A stretch of 36,058 bases of DNA from Nocardiopsis trehalosi NBRC 14201 (GCF_001552555.1 NZ_BCRK01000048.1:1-36058); one strand, 5' to 3'. Positions 25,678-34,076 are shown, counted from the stretch's first letter. The notes: a model not told the origin generated them from the letters alone. A program made the numbers and translations.

Positions 25678-27627
25678 GTGTTCATCCTCAGCCTCGTCAC
25701 CCTCGTGGCGGCTCTGGTCGTCATCGCGGTGGCCGTGGTGCTCGCCGAGACCACGCTGGTCTACATCGCCCTCGGACTGGGCGGCCTCGGGGCCGTCTTC
25801 CTCGTGGCGGAGCTGGTCAGACACCGCGCGCACCTGACGGGCGGACAGGATGGGACGACGGGACGCGGGGCCCCGCCGGCGCACGCCCCGTGGACGGACG
25901 GTTTGGGGAAGGCGTCCGTCCCCTCCGCGGCCACCGCGGTGGGGCCCGCGACCGGCGACCAAGGGCGGCGCACGCCCGCGCCCGTACCGGCCCACCCGCC
26001 GGTACGGGCGGGCGCGTCTCCCAGCGGCGCCTGGGAGCGGCCCCGACCCGGAGCCGGCGCCCCGTACGGAGCGCCCGGCCAGGGCACCGCCTCCGGTGCC
26101 CCCGCCGCCACCCGCGCGTACGGTGTCCCCGCCGCCGCGCCCCCCGGCACCCCGCCGGGCCCGGCCGAGCCCGCCACCGGCGCGGCGGCCTCGGACCCCC
26201 GGCCGCCCTCCGACCCGGCCCACGGCCGCGGCACCGGCGACCGGCCCGACCCTTCCGCCGCCCCGCGGCCCACCGGCGCGTACCCGCACGGCGCCGCGCA
26301 CCCCGACGATCCCCACTTCGAGCCCACCGACACCGGCACGGCCCTGTGGCTGAACGCCCCCGACACCCCGGCGCCCGCCGACCGCGCGTCCGGCCCCACG
26401 CCGCCCACCTCGGCCGGCCCGCCGGACACCCCCACCGCCGCGGTCCGCAACGGCCCCCCCGAGGCCCCGCCCGCCGACCCCGGCCCCGACGCGCCCACCG
26501 TCCGGCCGACCGCCGACGCCGCCCCCGGCGGCGGCACCCCCGACACTTCCGGCGCCGCGTCCGCCGACACCGGCCCCGACGCGCCCGTCGTCCCGTCGGC
26601 CGCCGACGCCGCCTCCGGCGGTGACACCCCCGCTGACGCGCCCGCAGACGGCGCCGAGACCACGTCCTTCGGGGCGTTCGTCGAGCGCCTGCAGAACGGC
26701 CACCCGGCCGGCGGGGCCGCCCCGGACACCCCGGAACCCGACCCGGCCCACGCGTCCGGCGCCGTGTCCGACGCCGACGACGACCTCGACCTGGTCGCCG
26801 AACCCCTCCCGGCCGCCGACGCGCCCGACCCCGAGCCGACCGACGCCGCGCCGGAGACCGCCGTCGACGCGCCCGCCGACCCGGTCGACGTGGACTCCGA
26901 GACGCCCGCCGACCCGGGCCCGCCCGCCGAGGCCGACGCCCCGGCGGTGGCCGAGGTCACCGCCGCCTCCCCGGCCGTCGGCAGCGACGCGGACACCGAC
27001 ACGCCCGACCCCGGGCACGGCGCGGCGGCGGAGCCCGCCGACCCCCAGGACGCGCCGGCCCCCGATCCGGCCCCCGCTGGATCGGACACCGACCCCGGCC
27101 CGGCCGCCACCGACCGGGACGACCCGGCCGACACGCCCGACCCGGCCGACGGCGCCGGCACGTCCGCCTCCGGAACCGGCGGCGCGGACACCCGGGACGA
27201 CCCGCCCTCGGACGGCGCGGGACAGGAGGCGGCGGACACCGCCGACTGGGCGCCCGGCGACCCGGGTCCCGACGCCACCGCGCCCGACGGTGCTGTGGAC
27301 GAAGCCCCGGGCGGCGGCACCACCGCCGCCGACGGTCCCGCAGACCCGGCCCCGGTGGACGACCCGCGCCTCACCGGTGCCGAGGACGACATCGACGGCC
27401 CGGCGGTCCTCGCCGCGCCCGGCGCCCCCGACCCCGAGGACGGCCCCGAGACCGGCTCGGGCGCCCCCGCGCGCTTCACCTACCGGCTTCCGGGGCGCCC
27501 CGCCGAGGACACCGCCGACCACCGGGACGGCCACGGATCCGGAACCGGCGCCGCCGAATCCTCGCCCGCTCCGGACGGTGAGCCGGACACCACCACGGGG
27601 CACAACCGTCCCGCGACCGACGACTGA
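25678..27627 (+). CDS. Membrane protein with long acidic disordered domain, unknown function
   Basis: A 649-residue protein I do not recognise. Two hydrophobic helices (about 2-23 and 27-47) are followed by LVRHR, then about 600 residues of Pro, Ala, Asp, Gly and Thr without an evident fold. The disordered part is strongly acidic toward the C terminus. It includes an imperfect repeat with a 30-codon period starting near 26482 and 26572 (GPDAPTV..., GPDAPVV...). With the two helices as a hairpin, both the N terminus and the long tail would be on the same side, probably cytoplasmic, but topology is uncertain. Start: GTG 25678, with AAAGG about 12 bases upstream. It follows divIVA by 65 bases in the same direction. 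Overlapping open frames here are Arg/Pro-rich shadows. Confidence 0.75.
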   Translation: MFILSLVTLVAALVVIAVAVVLAETTLVYIALGLGGLGAVFLVAELVRHRAHLTGGQDGTTGRGAPPAHAPWTDGLGKASVPSAATAVGPATGDQGRRTPAPVPAHPPVRAGASPSGAWERPRPGAGAPYGAPGQGTASGAPAATRAYGVPAAAPPGTPPGPAEPATGAAASDPRPPSDPAHGRGTGDRPDPSAAPRPTGAYPHGAAHPDDPHFEPTDTGTALWLNAPDTPAPADRASGPTPPTSAGPPDTPTAAVRNGPPEAPPADPGPDAPTVRPTADAAPGGGTPDTSGAASADTGPDAPVVPSAADAASGGDTPADAPADGAETTSFGAFVERLQNGHPAGGAAPDTPEPDPAHASGAVSDADDDLDLVAEPLPAADAPDPEPTDAAPETAVDAPADPVDVDSETPADPGPPAEADAPAVAEVTAASPAVGSDADTDTPDPGHGAAAEPADPQDAPAPDPAPAGSDTDPGPAATDRDDPADTPDPADGAGTSASGTGGADTRDDPPSDGAGQEAADTADWAPGDPGPDATAPDGAVDEAPGGGTTAADGPADPAPVDDPRLTGAEDDIDGPAVLAAPGAPDPEDGPETGSGAPARFTYRLPGRPAEDTADHRDGHGSGTGAAESSPAPDGEPDTTTGHNRPATDD

Positions 27628-27852
27628 CCCACCCGCCCCGCGCCGCGGGAACGAGATGGGGCCGGTTCGGGGCATGGTGCGGCACTTCCCCTGGGCGGTG
27701 GCGGAGGGGGCCATGGCGCCGGGGGAACCCCTGATTCCAGTCAAGCCGGTGGGAGTGGCCGCGCGCCAGGCGAATCCCGCACCTGTGGACGGCCTCGGCT
27801 CCCCGGTCGGCGCGCGCACGCGCATCCCGGGTCCCGCGCCGGGCGGGCGCGT
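27628..27852. other. Intergenic stretch, no gene seen
   Basis: The region between the acidic-protein gene and ileS is 310 bases long. Apart from the two hairpins annotated separately at 27853-27931, I see no ribosome site with a supported frame, promoter or RNA gene in this part. A small 5-bp hairpin (CCCGC/GCGGG) lies soon after the stop of the preceding gene. Confidence 0.5.
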
Positions 27853-27886
27853 ACCGCCCGCCCCGCCGAACGGCGGAGCGGGCGGT
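27853..27886. terminator. Hairpin 1 between convergent genes
   Basis: ACCGCCCGC (27853-27861) pairs perfectly with GCGGGCGGT (27878-27886). Inside, after one mismatch, five further pairs close a GAAC tetraloop. The site lies between the convergent acidic-protein gene and ileS and could terminate either transcript. Confidence 0.6.
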
Positions 27887-27897
27887 GCCCGCACCGG

Positions 27898-27931
27898 CCG
27901 GGGCCGCGCGGACCGGCCCGCGCGGCCCCGG
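27898..27931. terminator. Hairpin 2, bidirectional terminator next to ileS stop
   Basis: A perfect 14-bp inverted repeat (27898-27911 with 27918-27931, loop ACCGGC) begins six bases past the ileS stop codon. Together with hairpin 1 it forms a double structure between convergent genes. No T-run is present on either strand, which is common in GC-rich actinomycetes. Confidence 0.65.
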
Positions 27932-27937
27932 AGCCGG

Positions 27938-30900
27938 TCAGGCGGTGCGGCGGATCCAGACGGTCACGCCGAACTCCTCCGACGCCACGCTGTAGGCCGC
28001 GCCCTCCGGGCGGCCCTCGGTGAAGGAGGACGCCAGGACCTCGGCCGCGATCGGCCCCGCGTGCTCGGTGAGGGCCCGCGCCGTCACCGGGTCGGTGGCC
28101 GACCACCACAGGTCGATCCGGTCGGAGATGTCCAGGCCGCTCGACTTGCGGGCGTCCTGCACCAGCCGCACCGCCTCCCGCGCCAGCCCGGCCCGCTGCA
28201 GCTCCGGCGTGATGTCCAGGTCCAGCGCGACGGTCTCGCCGCCCTCGGAGGCCACCGTCCAGCCCTCGCGGGGCTGCTCGGTCACCAGCAGCTCCTCGGC
28301 GCTCACCTCGACCGGCTCGCCCTCGACCTCCACGTGCGCCCACCCGGTCGACCGGACCTGCGCGACCAGCCCGGCCGGCTCGGCCGCCTGGATGGCCTTC
28401 GCCACCAGCGGGGTGCGCTTGGCGAACCGCTTGCCCAGCGCCCGGAAGTTCGGCTTGACCGTGTAGTCGACCAGGTCGCCGCCGACCGCCGACAGTGAGT
28501 CGAGCTGCTGCACGTTCAGCTCCTCCGCGACCTGCGCCCGCAGCTGCTCGGGCAGCCCCGCGAACCCCGCGGCGCCGACGAGGACCCGCGACAGCGGCTG
28601 GCGGGTGCGCACCCCGGAGTCGACCCGGGCCGCCCGGCCCAGCTCGACCAGGCGGCGGGTGAGGGCCATCTGCTCCGACAGCTCCGTGTCGATCAGGTCC
28701 GCGCGGACCTCCGGCCACGTGGTCAGGTGCACCGACTCCGGGGCGTCGGGGCGGCGCAGCGCCGCCCACACGTGGTCGGTGAGGAACGGCACCATCGGCG
28801 CCATGACCCGGGTCAGGGTCTCCAGCGCCTCGAACAGGGTGGCGAACGCCGACGCGCCCTCGGGGGTGGCCGCGCCCGCCCAGAACCGCCGCCGCGACCG
28901 GCGCACGTACCAGTTCGACAGGTCGTCCACGAACGCGGTCAGCAACCGGCCCGCCCCCGCCGTGTCGAACCGCTCCAGCGCCGCGTCGACGTCCGCGACC
29001 AGCCGGTTCAGCTCCGACAGCAGCCACCGGTCGAGCAGCGGGCGGTCGGCCGGCGCGGGGGCGTCGGCGAGCCGGTCGTGCGTCCAGGCGTCGCCCGCGT
29101 TGGCGTACAGGGTGAAGAACGACACGGTGTTGTAGTAGGTGAGGAGCACCTTGCGGACGATCTCCTCCAGCGCCGCGTGGCCCACCCGGCGCGGCGCCCA
29201 CGGCGAACCGCTGGCCGCCATGAACCAGCGCAGCGCGTCGGCGCCGTGCCGCTCCATGACCTCCATGGGCTCCAGGATGTTGCCCAGGTGCTTGCTCATC
29301 TTGCGCCCGTCCTCGGCCAGGATGTGGCCGAGGCAGACGACGTTCTCGTAGGAGGACCGGCCGAACACCAGGGTGCTGACCGCCATCAGCGAGTAGAACC
29401 AGCCGCGGGTCTGGTCGATCGCCTCGCAGATGTACTGGGCGGGGAAGTTCGCCCGGAACACCTCGTCGTTGCGGTGCGGCGCCCCCCACTGGGCGAACGG
29501 CATCGACCCGGAGTCGAACCAGGCGTCGATCACCTCGGGCACGCGGCGGGACTCGCCGCCGCACTCGGGGCAGGCCAGGACGACGTCGTCCACGTAGGGG
29601 CGGTGCGGGTCGAGCGCGCTGAGGTCGGTGCCCGCCAGCTCGCCCAGCTCGGCCAGCGACCCGACGACGGTCAGGTGGTCGTCGGCGCAGGTCCACACCG
29701 GCAGCGGGGTGCCCCAGTAGCGGCTCCGCGACAGCGCCCAGTCGATGTTGTTGCGCAGCCACTCGCCGAAGCGGCCCTCCTTGACGTTCTCCGGGAACCA
29801 GGAGGTGTCGGCGTTCTGCGCCAGCAGCTCGTCCTTGATCGCGGTGGTGCGGATGTACCAGGACGGCAGCGCGTAGTACAGCAGCGGGGTGTGGCAGCGC
29901 CAGCAGTGCGGATAGCTGTGCTCGTAGGGCTGGTTGCGGAACAGCAGGCCGCGTCCGTCGAGGTCGGCCACCAGGGTGGCGTCGGCCCGCTTGAAGAACA
30001 CGCCGCCGACCAGGTCCAGGCCCTCCTCGAAGGCGCCGTCGGCGCGAACGGGGTTGACCACCGGCAGGCCGTAGGCGCGGCCCACCGCCATGTCGTCGGC
30101 GCCGAAGGCGGGGGACTGGTGGACCAGGCCGGTGCCGTCGTCGACGGTGACGTAGTCGGCCAGGACCACGAAGTGCGCCGGCTCCTCGAACGGCACCAGC
30201 TCGAACGGGCGCTGGTAGGTCCACCGCTCCATCTCGGCGCCCTCGAACCGCTCACCGGTGGGCGTCCAGCCCTCGCCCAGCACCGACGCCGCCAGCGGCT
30301 CGGCGAGGACCAGCCGCTCGGTGCCGTCGGTCATGACCACGTAGGCGACGTCGGGGTGCACCGCCACCGCGGTGTTGGACACCAGCGTCCACGGGGTGGT
30401 GGTCCACACCAGCAGCGACGCCGCCCGGTCGGGCGCGGCCAGCGGCCCGGAGGTCACCGGGAAGCGCACGTACACCGACGGGTCGACCACGGTCTCGTAG
30501 CCCTGCGCCAGCTCGTGGTCGGACAGGGTGGTGCCGCAGCGGGGGCAGTACGGGCTGATGCGGTAGTCGCGCACCAGCAGGCCCTTGCCGTGGATGGTCT
30601 TCAGCGCCCACCAGACGGACTCGACGTACTCGGGGTCCATGGTGCGGTAGGCGTCGTCCATGTTCACCCAGTAGCCCATGCGCCGGGTGAGGGCGGTGAA
30701 CGCGTCGACGTTGCGCAGCACGGACTCGCGGCAGCGGTCGTTGAACTCGGCGACGCCGAACTCCTCGATGTCCTTCTTGCCGGACAGGCCGAGCTCCTTC
30801 TCGACCGCGACCTCCACGGGCAGGCCGTGGCAGTCCCACCCGGCCTTGCGGTCGACGTGGAACCCCTTCATCGTCTTGTAGCGGGGGAACACGTCCTTGA

Positions 30901-31138
30901 ACACCCGGGCCTCGACGTGGTGCACGCCGGGCTGGCCGTTGGCGGTGGGCGGCCCCTCGTAGAACACCCAGCTCGGGTTGCCCCGGCTCTGCTCCAGGGA
31001 GCGCTCGAAGACCTTCTGCTCGGTCCAGCGGGCCAGCACGTCGTGCTCGACGGCGGGCAGGTCGACCTGCGCGGGCAGGGCGGGGAAGGGCCGCGGAGCG
31101 GCACCACGCGGGTTCGGCAACGGAAGGGACCTTTCCAT
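27938..31138 (-). CDS. ileS: Isoleucyl-tRNA synthetase (actinobacterial, eukaryote-like type)
   Basis: A 1066-residue class I aminoacyl-tRNA synthetase charging tRNA-Ile. The HIGH-equivalent GVHH is at 71-74, GWDCHGLPVE follows, and KMSKH is at 613-617. Cys pairs that may bind zinc occur in CPRCG, CWRCH and CPECGG. The central CP1 editing domain and C-terminal anticodon domain are present. Length and motifs match the type found in Mycobacterium and Streptomyces, a clade known for eukaryote-like features. Start: ATG 31138 is the first after the T-box, but lacks a ribosome site. A TTG at 31120 has GAAAGG nine bases upstream and gives an N terminus closer to relatives. A longer frame to 31189 would run into the T-box and is rejected. 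Confidence 0.95.
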   Translation of the reverse strand: MERSLPLPNPRGAAPRPFPALPAQVDLPAVEHDVLARWTEQKVFERSLEQSRGNPSWVFYEGPPTANGQPGVHHVEARVFKDVFPRYKTMKGFHVDRKAGWDCHGLPVEVAVEKELGLSGKKDIEEFGVAEFNDRCRESVLRNVDAFTALTRRMGYWVNMDDAYRTMDPEYVESVWWALKTIHGKGLLVRDYRISPYCPRCGTTLSDHELAQGYETVVDPSVYVRFPVTSGPLAAPDRAASLLVWTTTPWTLVSNTAVAVHPDVAYVVMTDGTERLVLAEPLAASVLGEGWTPTGERFEGAEMERWTYQRPFELVPFEEPAHFVVLADYVTVDDGTGLVHQSPAFGADDMAVGRAYGLPVVNPVRADGAFEEGLDLVGGVFFKRADATLVADLDGRGLLFRNQPYEHSYPHCWRCHTPLLYYALPSWYIRTTAIKDELLAQNADTSWFPENVKEGRFGEWLRNNIDWALSRSRYWGTPLPVWTCADDHLTVVGSLAELGELAGTDLSALDPHRPYVDDVVLACPECGGESRRVPEVIDAWFDSGSMPFAQWGAPHRNDEVFRANFPAQYICEAIDQTRGWFYSLMAVSTLVFGRSSYENVVCLGHILAEDGRKMSKHLGNILEPMEVMERHGADALRWFMAASGSPWAPRRVGHAALEEIVRKVLLTYYNTVSFFTLYANAGDAWTHDRLADAPAPADRPLLDRWLLSELNRLVADVDAALERFDTAGAGRLLTAFVDDLSNWYVRRSRRRFWAGAATPEGASAFATLFEALETLTRVMAPMVPFLTDHVWAALRRPDAPESVHLTTWPEVRADLIDTELSEQMALTRRLVELGRAARVDSGVRTRQPLSRVLVGAAGFAGLPEQLRAQVAEELNVQQLDSLSAVGGDLVDYTVKPNFRALGKRFAKRTPLVAKAIQAAEPAGLVAQVRSTGWAHVEVEGEPVEVSAEELLVTEQPREGWTVASEGGETVALDLDITPELQRAGLAREAVRLVQDARKSSGLDISDRIDLWWSATDPVTARALTEHAGPIAAEVLASSFTEGRPEGAAYSVASEEFGVTVWIRRTA

Positions 31139-31415
31139 CAGGAGGACTGCACCCGACGGAGGGACGAGGCGCGGGCCCCGCGGTACCACCCTCCTTGGAC
31201 GTGCGCCGGACCCACCACGGGGGTGGGCGCGCGCCCCACTTCGTTGTCGCCGCGGCCGGTTCTACTGGGCCGGTGCCCCCGCGTGAGCGGGGCACCGCGC
31301 CGTTCCTCCGGCGGCTCCGGGGTGATCTTCCCGACGGGCATGCCCCCGGGCTTCCACCGTCCCCGGGTCGCTGCGGGCTGTGTCCAGCGGTACTCGTCCC
31401 CATCCACGCCTTGCT
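31139..31415 (-). promoter_or_regulatory. T-box riboswitch controlling ileS
   Basis: The minus-strand leader contains the T-box sequence GGTGGTACCGCGG (31190-31178). GGAGGG (31194-31189) can pair with CCCTCC (31163-31158) to close the antisequestrator. Upstream are an AGTAGAACCGG element and a specifier-loop candidate GAAGATCACC, with the isoleucine codon ATC at 31326-31324. There is no terminator T-run and the structure ends at the ileS start, so control is probably at translation. Actinobacterial ileS genes are known to carry translational T-boxes with a short Stem I. Uncharged tRNA-Ile would expose the ribosome site. The 5' boundary is estimated from the promoter candidate. Confidence 0.88.
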
Positions 31416-31422
31416 GGGACCG

Positions 31423-31428
31423 AGGATA
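31423..31428 (-). promoter_or_regulatory. Candidate -10 of the ileS promoter
   Basis: TATCCT on the minus strand lies just before the T-box leader. Transcription would start near 31415, placing the whole T-box in the leader. No good -35 is seen at 16-18 bases. Confidence 0.4.
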
Positions 31429-31464
31429 GCCCACCTGGGCGGCGCTCCTCCGCTCTTCGCGCGG

Positions 31465-31470
31465 CATACT
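31465..31470 (+). promoter_or_regulatory. Candidate -10 of the small gene at 31512
   Basis: CATACT would give a start near 31477 and a leader of about 35 bases. No clear -35 is seen. It is back-to-back with the ileS -10 (37 bases apart), so the two promoters may compete. Confidence 0.3.
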
Positions 31471-31511
31471 GGCGTGCCGGGACACCACGGAGGCGGGAAG
31501 GGGCGGCGGGC

Positions 31512-31775
31512 ATGGGAGCGACGGGGGAGCGGGGGGCCGTCCTGGTGACGCTGCCCGACCGGGAGGACGCCGAGGAACTGGCCGAGCAGCTCCTCGACCA
31601 GGGGTACGCGCCGTGCACGGTCCACCGCGACATGCTCGCGGGCGAGGACGACGCGGAGGACGCGGACTGGGTGATCGAGGTGCGCACCGGCCCCCACGGC
31701 GGCACGGCCGTCTTCGACGAACCCCACCTGGCCGTCCTCGCCGAGGACTACGGCGGGTTCGCCGTCGCCGAGTGA
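31512..31775 (+). CDS. Small acidic protein of unknown function
   Basis: An 87-residue protein I do not recognise. It begins MGATGERGAVLVTLPDREDA, then ELAEQLLDQGYAPCTVHRDM and a D/E-rich loop, then WVIEVRTGPHGG, and ends in a region predicted to be helical. The beta-alpha-beta pattern (VLVTLP, DAEELAEQLLDQGY, CTVHRD, WVIEVRT) suggests a compact ferredoxin-like fold, such as small ACT-, SPOR- or DUF2007-type domains; this is inference. GGAAGGGG and GGCGGG precede the ATG. Coding is supported by ordered amphipathic composition and high G/C at third positions. It is divergent from ileS. Confidence 0.75.
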   Translation: MGATGERGAVLVTLPDREDAEELAEQLLDQGYAPCTVHRDMLAGEDDAEDADWVIEVRTGPHGGTAVFDEPHLAVLAEDYGGFAVAE

Positions 31776-31856
31776 CCGCGCCGCGCGGGTGCGCGCCCCC
31801 GGCGCCCGTCCCGGCGGGCGGCTTGCGGCGGCGTGTGCGTGTTGCGCCGTGGTTGG

Positions 31857-31885
31857 TTGATTCGCCCCCGGCGGCCGTTTAGGCT
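31857..31885 (+). promoter_or_regulatory. Promoter of the TraR/DksA-lspA-rluD operon
   Basis: TTGATT (31857-31862) and TAGGCT (31880-31885) are separated by 17 bases, the best-spaced promoter match in the window. Transcription would start near 31892, leaving a leader of about 90 bases before the zinc-finger gene. Confidence 0.6.
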
Positions 31886-31984
31886 TCCCGGCATCGCGTG
31901 AGCGGTAGGCACCGATTCGGTGTGTTCTCGCATGTCATACGGGGTTTTCGGGGCCGCGGGGGAGCGGCCGGCTGAGGGGGGCGC

Positions 31985-32428
31985 ATGGCGTCGACGACCA
32001 CTGCGGCGGGGGCCGTGAAGAAGGGGGCGGCCGCGGGCGGGCTCGTGGTCCGCACCGGCGAGGACCCGTGGAGCGCGGCCGAGCTGGCCGGGGTCCGCGG
32101 CGGCCTGGAGGAGGAGGCGGCCCGGCTGCGCGCGGAGATCACCGCCGCCGAGACCGAGCTGGCCGCGCGGCTGGCGGACTCGGTCGACGGGGCCGGCGAC
32201 GACCCCACCGACACCGGGGCCAAGACCTACCAGCGCGAGCGGGACCTGGCGCTGGCCTACAATACTCGTGACCTGCTCGCCCAGTGCGAACGGGCGATCA
32301 AGCGGATGGACGCGGGGACCTACGGCGCCTGCGAGTCCTGCGCCGGGCCCATCGGCAAGGCGCGGCTCCAGGTCTTCCCGCGGGCCACACTGTGTGTGCA
32401 GTGCAAACAGCGCGAGGAGCGTCGCTGA
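31985..32428 (+). CDS. TraR/DksA-family zinc-finger protein
   Basis: A 147-residue protein with an N-terminal low-complexity segment, a helical coiled coil (about 36-75) and a C-terminal C4 zinc finger. The cysteines are 116, 119, 137 and 140 in a CX2CX17CX2C pattern (CESCAGPIGKARLQVFPRAT, then LCVQC). DksA-type proteins enter the RNA polymerase secondary channel and modulate stringent control. Actinobacterial members of this group are less well characterised. The coiled-coil tip has DDPTDTGAKTYQRERD rather than the classical DxxDxA, so DksA-like activity is uncertain. Its stop overlaps the likely lspA start. Confidence 0.9.
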   Translation: MASTTTAAGAVKKGAAAGGLVVRTGEDPWSAAELAGVRGGLEEEAARLRAEITAAETELAARLADSVDGAGDDPTDTGAKTYQRERDLALAYNTRDLLAQCERAIKRMDAGTYGACESCAGPIGKARLQVFPRATLCVQCKQREERR

Positions 32429-33147
32429 CTCAGGTAGAGCCCTCCGGGGACGGACATCGGACCGGGAACGGGCGCGTCGCCGACTGGCGGCGGCTCGTTC
32501 TGCTCGTGAGCGTGGCGGTGGTCGCCCTGGCGGCCGACTTCGCCACCAAGGAGATCGCCCTCGCCCGGTTCACCCCGGGCGAGAGCGTCCCCGTCGTGGG
32601 TGAACTGCTGCGCTTCACCCTCGTCTTCAACACCGGCGCGGCCTTCTCCATCGGCTCCGACGTGCCGTGGGTGTTCTTCATCATCGCCACCGGCGTGGTG
32701 GTCTACATCCTCGTCATGGCGCGCCGCCTGCGCAGCCTCGGCTGGGCCTTCGCGCTCGGCCTGATCCTCGGCGGCGCGACGGGCAACCTGGTCGACCGGC
32801 TGTTCCGCCCGCCGTCCCCGTTCCACGGCGCCGTCGTCGACTGGATCCAGGTGCCCAACTGGCCGGTGTTCAACCTGGCCGACTCCGCCATCGTGGTCGG
32901 CGGCGTGCTCGCGGTCGTGCTCGCGTTCCGCGGCGTCAACATCGACGGCACGGTCGAGGGCGCGGACCGCCCGGACGCCACCGCCGACGCCGACGCCGAC
33001 GCCGACGGCGACGGCGACACCGACGAGACCCCCACCACCGGCGCCGGCGCGCCCGCCGCCCCGGTGCGCGGGGGCGACGACCGGCCCGCCGACGACCCCG
33101 CCGCCCCGCCCGCCGGCGGCGACCGCGGCCGCGAGGACACCGCGTGA
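32425..33147 (+). CDS. lspA: Lipoprotein signal peptidase LspA, likely CTG start
   Basis: A 240-residue membrane aspartic protease (from the CTG) that cleaves signal peptides of diacylated prolipoproteins. Four helices are visible. Conserved segments are [20 protein letters not shown] (catalytic Asp124) and [13 protein letters not shown] (catalytic Asp153). After residue ~172 comes an extra acidic Asp/Ala/Pro tail of about 70 residues. No ATG, GTG or TTG lies between the dksA-like stop and the first helix. CTG at 32425-32427 overlaps that stop (CTGA) and has GAGGAG (32414-32419) five bases upstream. A GTG at 32401 is the alternative, without a ribosome site. The stop overlaps the rluD-like start (GTGA). 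Confidence 0.9.
   Translation: MTQVEPSGDGHRTGNGRVADWRRLVLLVSVAVVALAADFATKEIALARFTPGESVPVVGELLRFTLVFNTGAAFSIGSDVPWVFFIIATGVVVYILVMARRLRSLGWAFALGLILGGATGNLVDRLFRPPSPFHGAVVDWIQVPNWPVFNLADSAIVVGGVLAVVLAFRGVNIDGTVEGADRPDATADADADADGDGDTDETPTTGAGAPAAPVRGGDDRPADDPAAPPAGGDRGREDTA
32983..33024 (+). repeat. Hexanucleotide repeat in the lspA tail
   Basis: GCCGAC occurs four times in a row (32983-33006), then GGCGAC twice and ACCGAC once, encoding alternating Ala/Gly-Asp. The 6-base unit keeps frame, so slippage would change tail length without breaking the enzyme. Confidence 0.8.
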
Positions 33148-34076
33148 CCGCCGGGGACCACCGCTCCATGCCCGTGCCCGACGGCCTGGAGGGCGACCGC
33201 CTGGACGCCGCCATCGCGCGGATGTTCGGCCTGTCGCGCACCCGCGCCGCCGAGATCATCGGCGCCGGCGGCGTGCTCGTCGACGGCGGGGCCGCCGCGA
33301 AGTCCGACCGCGTCCAGGCGGGCTCGTGGCTCGACGTCACGCTGCCGCCGCCGCCCAGCGCCCCGGTGGCCCGGCCCGAACCCGTGCCGGGGCTGCGCGT
33401 GGTGTACGAGGACGCCGACATCATCGTGGTCGACAAGCCCGTCGGCGTGGTCGCCCACCCCACGGTGGGCTGGACCGGCCCGTCGGTGCTGGAGGGCCTG
33501 CTCGCCTCGGGCGTGCGGCTGAGCACCAGCGGGGCCGCCGAGCGCCAGGGCATCGTGCACCGGCTCGACGCCAACACCACGGGGCTCATGGTGCTCGCCA
33601 AGAGCGAGCCCGCCTACAGCGCGCTGAAGCGGGCGTTCAAGGAGCGCACGGTCGACAAGCGCTACCACACGCTGGTGCAGGGCCACCCCGACCCGCTGCG
33701 CGGCACGGTCGACGCGCCCATCGACCGCCACCCCGCCGGCGACGGCCGCTGGGCCGTGGTCGCGGGCGGGCGGCCGTCGGTCACCCACTACGACACCCTG
33801 GAGGCGTTCCGCGCCGCCAGCCTGCTGGAGATCCGGCTGGAGACCGGCCGCACCCACCAGATCCGGGTGCACATGGCGGCGCTGCGCCACCCGTGCGTGG
33901 GCGACCACCTCTACGGCGCCGACCCCACCCTGGCCGAGCGGCTCGGTGTGCGCCGGCAGTGGCTGCACGCGATGCGGCTGGGGTTCGAGCACCCCACCGA
34001 GCACCGCCCGGTGGAGTTCTCCAGCACCTACCCCGACGACCTCGCCGCCGCGCTGGAGGCGCTGCGCGAGGACTGA
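33144..34076 (+). CDS. RluD-type 23S rRNA pseudouridine synthase
   Basis: A 310-residue RluA-family pseudouridine synthase. An N-terminal S4 RNA-binding domain (about 9-75, with [20 protein letters not shown]) precedes the catalytic domain. The catalytic aspartate is Asp142 in [26 protein letters not shown] and the [11 protein letters not shown] segment follow. Such enzymes modify helix 69 of 23S rRNA. The lspA-rluD order is common in Gram-positive bacteria. The GTG start overlaps the lspA stop. The 3' end overlaps the convergent transporter gene by 49 bases. Confidence 0.93.
   Translation: MTAGDHRSMPVPDGLEGDRLDAAIARMFGLSRTRAAEIIGAGGVLVDGGAAAKSDRVQAGSWLDVTLPPPPSAPVARPEPVPGLRVVYEDADIIVVDKPVGVVAHPTVGWTGPSVLEGLLASGVRLSTSGAAERQGIVHRLDANTTGLMVLAKSEPAYSALKRAFKERTVDKRYHTLVQGHPDPLRGTVDAPIDRHPAGDGRWAVVAGGRPSVTHYDTLEAFRAASLLEIRLETGRTHQIRVHMAALRHPCVGDHLYGADPTLAERLGVRRQWLHAMRLGFEHPTEHRPVEFSSTYPDDLAAALEALRED

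Noticed and set aside
31139-31189. An extended ileS start at 31189
   Set aside because: This would translate the T-box antisequestrator itself, which is regulatory RNA.
28727-31429. A 900-residue plus-strand open frame antisense to ileS
   Set aside because: Its composition (Val/Gly/Arg/His-rich) is typical of the antisense of a GC-rich gene, and it has no domain or ribosome site. Several similar long shadows lie over ftsZ, rluD and the acidic protein gene.
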